64,000 bases of DNA from VAZQ01 sp035293945 (GTDB taxonomy: Bacteria; Pseudomonadota; Alphaproteobacteria; Rhizobiales; Xanthobacteraceae): positions 310,001 to 374,000 of the forward strand of contig DATGLV010000011.1 in NCBI GenBank assembly GCA_035293945.1, read 5' to 3'. This document shows, in pieces, positions 53,558 through 64,000 of this stretch (position 1 is the first letter of the stretch; the number at the start of each line of letters is the position of its first letter). Below the pieces are notes generated by a model. That model was not told the DNA's origin. It saw nothing but the letters and a program-made list of their open reading frames with translations, and made no database searches. The translations under genes and the position numbers were made by a program.

Positions 53558-54028
53558 TCACCAGCGGTAGTGCGAGAAGGCCCGGTTGGCTTCCGCCATC
53601 CGATGCGTGTCCTCGCGCTTCTTGACGGCGTTCCCCCTGTTATTGGATGCGTCAAGCAGCTCGGCCGAGAGCCGCTCCGTCATCGTCTTCTCATTGCGAT
53701 CGCGCGCGGCCGAAATGATCCAACGGATGCCCAGCGCTTGGCGGCGCACCGAGCGTACCTCGACGGGCACCTGGTAGGTGGCGCCGCCGACCCGGCGCGA
53801 GCGCACCTCGATCGATGGCATCACATTGTCGAGCGCCTGCTCGAAAACCGAGATCGGATTCTGCTTAGTCTTGCCCTCGATAATATCGAAGGCGCCGTAA
53901 ACGATGTTCTCGGCGACCGACTTCTTTCCCTGTCGCATGATCGAGTTCATGAACTTCGAGACGACGAAGTTCCCGAACTTCGGATCGGGCTGAATTTCGC
54001 GCTTGTCGGCACTGTGGCGACGGGACAT
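53558..54028 (-). CDS. rpsG: 30S ribosomal protein S7
   Basis: A 156-residue head-assembly protein; in E. coli it represses the str operon. Marks: MSRRHSADKREIQPDPKFGNFVVSKFMNSIMRQGKKSVAE, DNVMPSIEVRSRRVGGATYQVPVEVR and HRMAEANRAFSHYRW. Confidence 0.97.
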   Translation of the reverse strand: MSRRHSADKREIQPDPKFGNFVVSKFMNSIMRQGKKSVAENIVYGAFDIIEGKTKQNPISVFEQALDNVMPSIEVRSRRVGGATYQVPVEVRSVRRQALGIRWIISAARDRNEKTMTERLSAELLDASNNRGNAVKKREDTHRMAEANRAFSHYRW

Positions 54029-54119
54029 CGGATCGGTCCTTGGTGCTGTCTCTTAGTCTGATGGCCTTGTAGTTCTTGGTATTTCCGGCCGCTTATTTCG
54101 GCCCAACCGTTTTGGTCTC

Positions 54120-54491
54120 TTACTTTGGTCGCTTGGCCCCGTACTTGGAGCGGCGCTGCTTGCGATTCTTCACACCTTGCGTGTCGAGCACGCCACGCAG
54201 GATGTGGTAGCGCACGCCCGGAAGGTCTTTGACGCGGCCACCGCGGATCATCACCACCGAGTGTTCTTGCAGATTGTGGCCCTCACCCGGAATGTAGCCG
54301 ATGACCTCGAAGCCGTTGGTCAGGCGCACCTTCGCGACCTTACGCAGCGCTGAATTGGGCTTCTTCGGTGTCGTCGTATAGACGCGCGTGCAGACGCCGC
54401 GCTTCTGCGGCGAGGACTGCAGTGCGGGCACGGTGTTGCGCGCCTTAACCGGCATCCGCGGCTTGCGGATCAATTGATTGATCGTCGGCAT
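54120..54491 (-). CDS. rpsL: 30S ribosomal protein S12
   Basis: A 123-residue decoding-centre protein. It begins MPTINQLIRKPR; TPKKPNSALRKVAKVRLTNG and GGRVKDLPGVRYH carry the Lys residues that, when changed, give streptomycin resistance, here in the wild-type (sensitive) form. The start at 54491 is the family start; the frame open to 54671 is a leader artefact. It is the first gene of the str operon. Confidence 0.97.
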   Translation of the reverse strand: MPTINQLIRKPRMPVKARNTVPALQSSPQKRGVCTRVYTTTPKKPNSALRKVAKVRLTNGFEVIGYIPGEGHNLQEHSVVMIRGGRVKDLPGVRYHILRGVLDTQGVKNRKQRRSKYGAKRPK

Positions 54492-54942
54492 CGCCTTTGT
54501 TCGTCCTTCCTTCCGAAGCCTTCCCGCATTCGAACCGGCGCCGGTCTCAGTCGGTTCCCGGTTCAATCGCGCCAAACGCGCAAAACGGAAGAACGCCGTC
54601 CGCTCCCGGTGCGGTGGGCGCTCACCCGTTGTAAGAGGATCGCGGTGCGTCAAGCGCGCTGCCGCGACCATCGCTTCAAAGTCTGACCGTCGATGTCAGA
54701 GGCAGCGTTTGAGCTTCATTCCTCGAGGCTGGTGATGCCCACCTGCAGCCGCGGGAGACCACGATATAATCGCAATCCCAATGGTTTAGCAGGGTTCGGG
54801 TACGCCGTTCCGAGCAAGCGAAGCTCACCGCCTGCCGCAAAAGTCCGGGGTATGTATCGGCGGGACCGGGCGAAGTCAAGGCGCAAAGAGCGCGAAAAGC
54901 CGCAAACAGCTGCGAATGCCGCGCCCCGACGATCACACCATT
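54492..54942 (-). promoter_or_regulatory. Leader and candidate promoter of the str operon
   Basis: On the minus strand TTGACT (54879-54874) and TACATA (54856-54851) are spaced by exactly 17 bases, a good sigma-70-like promoter. It would give an unusually long leader of about 350 nt before rpsL at 54491, which I see no other gene in. A second promoter nearer to rpsL cannot be excluded (an AT-rich GATTATATCG patch lies near 54765). Confidence 0.5.
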
Positions 54943-56058
54943 TTACTGGTGCTCTATCAGGGACGCAATCGCGGTGACGCTGCTACGTGCATAGACCGGC
55001 AAGCCGGCGCTGAGCGAGTGTCCGGTATTGAATGAGCTCTTGCCGGCAAGGACCTGTGCAGGCACCAGATTTCGCAACACCGGCACCATGGCGAATTCCT
55101 TCCTCTTGTCGAGGACGTTCGACTCGATAGCGATTGCCATGAACACCGTCGCTACCGTCCGATTGGGGTCGCCCGGGAATTCCTGGAACACGGCCAAGAG
55201 CTTGCCAAACTGCAATACCTGGTTGACGTAGAAAATGCTCTGCTCGACAGCTCCGATCGAGGCTGTGTCGATCCCGGTCAGCCGAGTCAATCCCATTTGC
55301 GTGACCTCGGCCGGGCTGCGCAGCGTGAACTCGCTCTCGAAATCGAGGAACGGCGATACCGCCTTTGAAGCATCTCTGATCTTATTGGCGAGCTGGATGC
55401 CGAGCGGGAGCTTCCCTTCCAAGGCATAGTGGGAACGCACGCAGATGACGATCGGCCGCCCGTCGCACCATCGCCGCTTCGGATTTTGATTGTAAATGAT
55501 CTTTGGCTCTTGCGCAGCGATCACTTCGTTCGCGCTGATCTGGGTGTCCTTGATCGCCGGATCGATCTGCTCGACGAACGGCAGCGCGATGAGCCGGGAG
55601 AGGTCAAGCGAGCCCGGCGGACGAGACAGCGAAAAGCGCGCCGAAGCCACATACATGTGCAGCTTCTCCTTGAAGCGCTTCTTCACGCCGTCGACGATGA
55701 TGTCTGTGTTGGGCTCCATATAGCCGGGATAGAGCACCAAAAACTGCTGCTCGACCGGGCGGCCCTTGGCCCAATCCTCGTAGCGCATGAATCCGGTTCC
55801 CGGATCCACCAAATTCTCGGGCGGATGGTCGGCAAACAGGATCGTCTTCGGTTTCAGCTGCGCGACCGGCGTATCGGCCAGCGAGCTGACGTCTTGCACG
55901 CGGAATTCGGGCGGCTTGCCGTCCGGGGTCTTGGTGTCAGGAGCTCGGGCCTCGGAGTTCTGCGCCTTCGGCTCCGGAGCCTTGGAGAGCTGCGCCTTCG
56001 CGAGCGGCACTAAAACGGCAAAGCTGACCAGGATTATTGTGAGCCGCATCATCCACAT
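54943..56058 (-). CDS. Secreted protein of unknown function
   Basis: A 371-residue protein I do not recognise. It has a signal peptide (hydrophobic 3-20, ending AKAQ), then a Lys/Pro/Glu-rich linker to about residue 60 (EPKAQNSEARAPDTKTPDGK). A globular region follows, with FADHPPENLVDPGTGFMRYEDWAKG, QQFLVLYPGYMEPNTDIIVDGVKKRFKEKLHMYVAS, RRWCDGRPIVICVRSHYALEGKLPLG and TGIDTASIGAVEQSIFYVNQVLQFGKLLAVFQ, ending SVTAIASLIEHQ. Two Cys in CDGRPIVIC could pair. It starts 18 bp after the class A penicillin-binding protein gene and is probably in its transcript, so a periplasmic or cell-wall role is likely but unproven. ATG 56052 or 56049 are alternative starts. Confidence 0.75.
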   Translation of the reverse strand: MWMMRLTIILVSFAVLVPLAKAQLSKAPEPKAQNSEARAPDTKTPDGKPPEFRVQDVSSLADTPVAQLKPKTILFADHPPENLVDPGTGFMRYEDWAKGRPVEQQFLVLYPGYMEPNTDIIVDGVKKRFKEKLHMYVASARFSLSRPPGSLDLSRLIALPFVEQIDPAIKDTQISANEVIAAQEPKIIYNQNPKRRWCDGRPIVICVRSHYALEGKLPLGIQLANKIRDASKAVSPFLDFESEFTLRSPAEVTQMGLTRLTGIDTASIGAVEQSIFYVNQVLQFGKLLAVFQEFPGDPNRTVATVFMAIAIESNVLDKRKEFAMVPVLRNLVPAQVLAGKSSFNTGHSLSAGLPVYARSSVTAIASLIEHQ

Positions 56059-56076
56059 GGCGATGTCTCGCTGCCT

Positions 56077-59000
56077 TCAGCGCCAGTCGAAGAGAAAAAA
56101 GCCGTTGCCACGCGGCTGCGGCATCGAACGCGGGTCGCTGCCGCGCGGTGGCTGGCCATAGGTCTGACCGTAGGATTGGCCGTACTGCCCCTGTTGTTGG
56201 CCGTAATAGGGCTGGCCATAGGCATCACGACGCTGCTGCGGTGGCTGCTGCGCCTGCTGTGGCTGCTGCTGCCATGGCCAACGCCAATCCCCCCCAAAGG
56301 GGCCGGAGTTGCGTCCGTCACCGTCATATGGAGGCGGGTATCCGGACGCCTCGCCGTCACGATATTCACGCGACTCATAGGCTTCCTCGCGGTCGACCAG
56401 CTGGTATTGGGTGTCGTAAGGCTGGCCGTGCGCATCGCGGCGGAAGTACTCGACAAAGCCTCTGCCGCTCGCGCTGCCGTTGCCGATGCTGCCGTTGCCG
56501 ATGATGTCACCCGAGGCGAGGTCGATGGTGCGCGCCACGAGCTGCTTTCGCGCCTCGGCCGACGGGGGGTTGAGCGGGCTCTTGGGGGCATACTGGGCCC
56601 AGACCGACTCGATGATCGGCTCGAAAATAGGGATGGCGACGCTCGCACCAGTCTGCCCACCGCCCAGCGTGCGCCGCTTGCCGTCGGCATTGTCGTAACC
56701 GACCCAGACCGCCACCGTGACGTCGTTGGTAAAGCCGACGAACCAGGCATCGTTCTCGCCTTCGGTGGTGCCGGTCTTGCCCGCCACGTAAGGCGAAAGG
56801 CTGGCGACCGCGTGCGCGGTCCCTCGCTGCAGCACGCCCTGCAGCATCGTTTTCAGCTGATAGAAAGATGCCCGATCCACCGAGGCGATAGCACCGGAGG
56901 CAGCCGGGTCGTGCCGATAGACGACGAGCCCGTTGCGCTCGATCGAGTCGATCGCGTAGGGCGATGGCCGCAACCCCTCATTTGCGATCGCCGCGTAGAA
57001 CGGCGCAAGATCAATCGGCCGCACCGGCTGTGCGCCTAGCACGAACGGATAGTACGGGATGCATTCGCGATAGATCTGCGCCTCCACGGCCAGATCGCAG
57101 ATGCGGTCCAGGCTACGATGCGGATCGCTGGCGATGCCGCCGTCGAGCAGATTGGCAGTCGCCAGATTGCGCGAATTCTCCAGCGCACGCCGGAGCGTCA
57201 CCACCCCCCATTCGCTGCGATCATAGTTCCGCGGCGTCCAGTAATCCTGCTCGCGCGCGCCACCGCCGATCGGGGGCAATGTGATTTCCTGGTCGCGCAC
57301 GATGGTGTTGGGCTGCAGGCCCGTCTGCAGAGCCGCCAGATAGGTCAGTGGCTTCAGCGCCGATCCCGGCTGCCGCTGTGATTGCGTGGTGCGATTGAGC
57401 TGGCTGAGCGGATAGGAAAAGCCGCCCACCATAGCGAGGATGCGGCCGGTCTTGTTGTCGAGGACCAGGGCTGCGCCCTGCACGGTCGGCCGCACACGGA
57501 TCTCCACCCGCGGCGTCTTGGTCTTCGCATCGCTGAGGTGGACGAAGATGACGTCATAGAGCTTGAGCGTGCGCTGGATTGTGGGCGAGACACCCGCGAG
57601 CGGCACGATGCGCCCGTCCGCCAGTCCCACATGGATGCCGCCGTCGACATTCCTGCCCTTGTCCAGCACCACGGCGACCGGCCAATGCACGTCATAGAGC
57701 GGTAATCGCGCCTGTGCGAGCGCCTGGACCCAGGCAGGCTTCTGCTGGGCGGCAACCTTCGCGTCCGCTTTCGGGCCTGTCTTGGGGTCTGTCTTGGGAT
57801 CTGTCTTGGGGTCCTGCGGCAGGTGCTTGATGGCGTCGGCGAGATTGGTCTCGGCGCCTACGAAAGAAACACGCCCGCTGTCGATCTCAAAGCGAGCGAG
57901 CCCCTCCTGCAGGGCCGCCTCGGTGGAGCGCTGCAGGTCGGGCAGGATGGTCGAGTGAACCGTGTAGGAATCCGAGGTCAGCGCGTCGATCCCGGCAACC
58001 GCCTTGGCCTCGTGCGCGAGATTGTCCACATAGTAGAAACCGGTGTCCCGCCGCGGATTGACGTAGGCGACCATGTCGGCCATCGGGTTGGCGGCCTGCT
58101 TGGCCTCGGCCGCCGTGATGGCGCCGTCCTCCTGCATTCGGCCCAGCACATAGGCAACCCGCTCCTGCGCGCGATCAGCGTGATGGTCAGGGCTGAAATA
58201 AGTCGGCCCTTTGGTCAGCGCTGCCAGCAAAGCGCCTTCCCCCAAGCTCAATGCCTTTACCGACTTGCCGAAGTAGCTGCGCGCCGCCATCTCAACGCCC
58301 CAGGAGCCGCGACCGAGATAGGTCGAGTTGAGATAGAGCTCGAGGATTTCCTGCTTCGATAGCAAACGCTCCACGCGCGCCGTCAGGATCATCTCCCGTA
58401 TCTTACGCTCATACGTGAGGTCCTCGCCGACGAGCAGGTTCTTCACAACCTGCTGGGTGATCGTCGAACCACCTTGCGGCCGGCCGGACTGCGCTATGTT
58501 GCCGATGAAGGCGCGGATCAGCGAGCGCTCGTCGATTCCGTTGTGCTCATAGAAGCGTTTATCCTCGGCGGAGATGAAGGCCTGTTGCACCATTTTCGGA
58601 ATATCGCTCAGCGCGACCCAGACGCGGCGCTGATCGGATTCGAACAGTTCGGTAAAGCGCGCGCCTTTGCCGTCGAGCACCACGGTCGCTCCCGGCAGCT
58701 TCGGATGCTTCAGCTTTTCGGGATCCGGCAGGTCAGCCGCCGCCTTGTTATAGAAATTGATGACTGACGCGAGGTCGACGGCCGGCTTGTCGACCGTCTC
58801 GTTCTTGCAAAACTGCTTGTAGGCCGTGTACAGGTCGCTGAAATTGATGCCGCGGAAGGCAGCAATTCCGCCCGTCATCGCCTGCGGATCGTCCATGGCG
58901 GTCGAGATCAGATCATCGAGATTCAAATCTTCGATATCGAAGGCCTTGCGCATATGCGCGCAGCCCGCCTGCAGGAGCTGCACCACTTGGCCCTGATCCT

Positions 59001-59097
59001 GGACCGGATCAAACTGGGTTTTGAGCTTGTCGGGTGCGGTCGTGACCTGACTGAGAGTCAGAGCGGTCGCGAAAATCTTGACGAGGAGAGAATCCAT
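56077..59097 (-). CDS. Class A penicillin-binding protein (bifunctional transglycosylase/transpeptidase)
   Basis: A 1006-residue peptidoglycan polymerase of PBP1 type. Residues ~135-320 form the glycosyltransferase domain with the catalytic Glu178 in ISAEDKRFYEHNGID, then RPQGGSTITQQVVKNLL and RKIREMILTARVE. The transpeptidase domain (~540-860) has SALK (Ser579, Lys582), SRN (642-644) and KTGT (774-777). Before the first domain lie about 130 unusual residues without a strong transmembrane anchor; residues 4-16 are only weakly hydrophobic. Between domains lies a DPKT repeat (429-440), and from about 900 a Tyr/Gln/Gly/Pro-rich low-complexity tail ends PRGNGFFLFDWR. ATG 59097 is the only start in frame. 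The unknown secreted gene follows directly. Confidence 0.93.
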   Translation of the reverse strand: MDSLLVKIFATALTLSQVTTAPDKLKTQFDPVQDQGQVVQLLQAGCAHMRKAFDIEDLNLDDLISTAMDDPQAMTGGIAAFRGINFSDLYTAYKQFCKNETVDKPAVDLASVINFYNKAAADLPDPEKLKHPKLPGATVVLDGKGARFTELFESDQRRVWVALSDIPKMVQQAFISAEDKRFYEHNGIDERSLIRAFIGNIAQSGRPQGGSTITQQVVKNLLVGEDLTYERKIREMILTARVERLLSKQEILELYLNSTYLGRGSWGVEMAARSYFGKSVKALSLGEGALLAALTKGPTYFSPDHHADRAQERVAYVLGRMQEDGAITAAEAKQAANPMADMVAYVNPRRDTGFYYVDNLAHEAKAVAGIDALTSDSYTVHSTILPDLQRSTEAALQEGLARFEIDSGRVSFVGAETNLADAIKHLPQDPKTDPKTDPKTGPKADAKVAAQQKPAWVQALAQARLPLYDVHWPVAVVLDKGRNVDGGIHVGLADGRIVPLAGVSPTIQRTLKLYDVIFVHLSDAKTKTPRVEIRVRPTVQGAALVLDNKTGRILAMVGGFSYPLSQLNRTTQSQRQPGSALKPLTYLAALQTGLQPNTIVRDQEITLPPIGGGAREQDYWTPRNYDRSEWGVVTLRRALENSRNLATANLLDGGIASDPHRSLDRICDLAVEAQIYRECIPYYPFVLGAQPVRPIDLAPFYAAIANEGLRPSPYAIDSIERNGLVVYRHDPAASGAIASVDRASFYQLKTMLQGVLQRGTAHAVASLSPYVAGKTGTTEGENDAWFVGFTNDVTVAVWVGYDNADGKRRTLGGGQTGASVAIPIFEPIIESVWAQYAPKSPLNPPSAEARKQLVARTIDLASGDIIGNGSIGNGSASGRGFVEYFRRDAHGQPYDTQYQLVDREEAYESREYRDGEASGYPPPYDGDGRNSGPFGGDWRWPWQQQPQQAQQPPQQRRDAYGQPYYGQQQGQYGQSYGQTYGQPPRGSDPRSMPQPRGNGFFLFDWR

Positions 59098-59291
59098 CTG
59101 GACGACGCAACCGACCGGTGACGAGATGGCGAGAGTGTAGTCACAATAAAACGGCTTTTTGGCGATCCCGGTTCCTCGCTAAACGCTCATAGATTAAATA
59201 AATTTCATGAAAGTAAAGAGAGGCGGCGCTGGCTCCATGCCGCCCCTCCCATACCATTAGAGATGGCCGAGGCCCTGACCGAATAGGCAAG

Positions 59292-59337
59292 CCAAAAGGA
59301 CCGCCCGCCAATCGGGATCTACCCGACGGCGGGCGGC
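59292..59337 (-). terminator. Intrinsic terminator of rpoBC
   Basis: CCGCCCGCC (59301-59309) and GGCGGGCGG (59328-59336) form a 9-bp stem; an inner TCGGG/CCCGA stem extends it. Read on the minus strand it is followed by TCCTTTTGG. It lies 30 bp downstream of the rpoC stop at 59368. The rest of the 270-bp spacer 59098-59367 is AT-rich toward the penicillin-binding protein gene and likely holds its promoter. Confidence 0.8.
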
Positions 59338-59367
59338 AGATTTGTCGAGGGCTGTGCGCGACCCAGT

Positions 59368-63636
<4,269 letters not shown>

Positions 63637-63852
63637 TGTGTTCTCCGTAGGGAGCTATCGTTTTTCGGAAGCCGCCGGCAGATGAAGCACGCCAAGTGGG
63701 ACCCTCTGCCCCGCATCGGTCGCGCTCGACGATCTGTCGCCCGCCGTCCTTTCATCATTTTGGAGCGTGCTCCGATCTGAAAGATCGCAATACGCTCCGC
63801 TTCTGTTGCGTAGGCGCATTCCTGATTTTCCGGAACACGCGCCGTCGGCCTG

Positions 63853-64000
63853 CTACTCGGCCGCCTCGGCGGTCCCTTCAGCGGGACCTGTGCGCTGCTG
63901 CTTGGAATTGTGCAGGTCGACATTGAGGCCGAGCGAGCGCATTTCCTTGACAAGCACGTTAAACGATTCGGGGATGCCGGCCTCGAACGTGTCGTCGCCG
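63853..64000 (-). CDS. rpoB: RNA polymerase beta subunit, C-terminal end (partial)
   Basis: Forty-eight codons and a TAG of a gene that runs off the right edge. The visible sequence FEAGIPESFNVLVKEMRSLGLNVDL is the RpoB C-terminal signature; it ends with a short Thr/Ala/Glu-rich tail. The order rpoB-rpoC is as expected. Confidence 0.96.
   Translation of the reverse strand, partial: GDDTFEAGIPESFNVLVKEMRSLGLNVDLHNSKQQRTGPAEGTAEAAE

Noticed and set aside
51817..53625. Plus-strand open frame of 602 codons opposite fusA
   Set aside because: Antisense shadow of fusA; composition only.
54676..54936. 86-codon open frame upstream of rpsL
   Set aside because: No ribosome site, no recognisable sequence, and it spans the likely promoter.
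57780..57820. Short tandem DNA repeat inside the penicillin-binding protein gene as a phase-variation tract
   Set aside because: The repeat unit keeps the frame (DPKT units of 12 bases), so copy-number change would not switch the gene off.

Overview
The window reads as a chromosome segment of an alphaproteobacterium, most likely a Hyphomicrobiales (Rhizobiales) member near Bradyrhizobiaceae/Xanthobacteraceae. The support is: high GC with many 4-base ATGA gene overlaps; the alphaproteobacterial order rpoB-rpoC ... rpsL-rpsG-fusA-tuf-S10-spc-alpha on one strand; an ATP12-type chaperone gene; a short-LID adenylate kinase; small DxYR-type proteins typical of this order; and Rhizobiales-style intergenic hairpin repeats. 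The genus cannot be fixed from sequence reading alone. I see no rRNA, tRNA, CRISPR array, integrase or insertion sequence.

Region 1 (1-18421) is an exopolysaccharide locus, almost all on the minus strand and read right to left. In order of reading it holds: a TPR/GT41 SPINDLY-type glycosyltransferase, a WcaI-like glycosyltransferase, a carrier-like/thioesterase protein, a decayed copy of that thioesterase, a secreted PpiC/EpsD-like prolyl isomerase, a WbaP/ExoY-type initiating sugar-phosphate transferase, a Wzx-like flippase, a Wzy-like polymerase, a SAM methyltransferase split by a frameshift, a GT4 glycosyltransferase, a WcaF-like acyltransferase, a GMC oxidoreductase and an aldo/keto reductase. 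The last four coding genes are translationally coupled. A secreted SGNH hydrolase of visibly lower GC faces them on the plus strand. Initiation, assembly, modification, flipping and polymerisation are all represented, but Wza/Wzb/Wzc-type export genes are not in the window.

Region 2 (18422-25404) holds single genes: a small HTH-like protein, a secreted alkaline-phosphatase-superfamily gene broken by one in-frame TAG, a lone metallophosphoesterase, a small conserved protein, propionyl-CoA carboxylase beta (pccB) and an ATP12 chaperone. Region 3 (25815-30486) is a coupled three-gene operon: an FAD/Fe-S NAD(P)H-type oxidoreductase plus the alpha and beta subunits of a 2-oxoacid:ferredoxin oxidoreductase (korA/korB-like).

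Region 4 (30533-35184) is a fully overlapping operon downstream of the ribosomal genes: Do-like protease, RarA, arylamine N-acetyltransferase, RluC-type pseudouridine synthase. Region 5 (35325-54491) is the complete alpha/spc/S10/str ribosomal super-cluster with secY, adk and rpoA. Unusual points here are a long basic N-terminal extension on L5, a 70-residue basic tail on adenylate kinase and a possible upstream start for rpoA. Region 6 (54943-64000) holds an unrecognised secreted protein, a class A penicillin-binding protein with a Q/G/Y-rich tail, rpoC with a strong intrinsic terminator, and the 3' end of rpoB.

The best candidates for something undescribed are the carrier-like/thioesterase protein with a lost phosphopantetheine serine plus its fossil duplicate, and the coupled GMC oxidase/aldo-keto reductase/acyltransferase cassette in the polysaccharide locus. 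The two gene-breaking lesions (TAG in the phosphatase, frameshift in the methyltransferase) need confirming before any functional claim.
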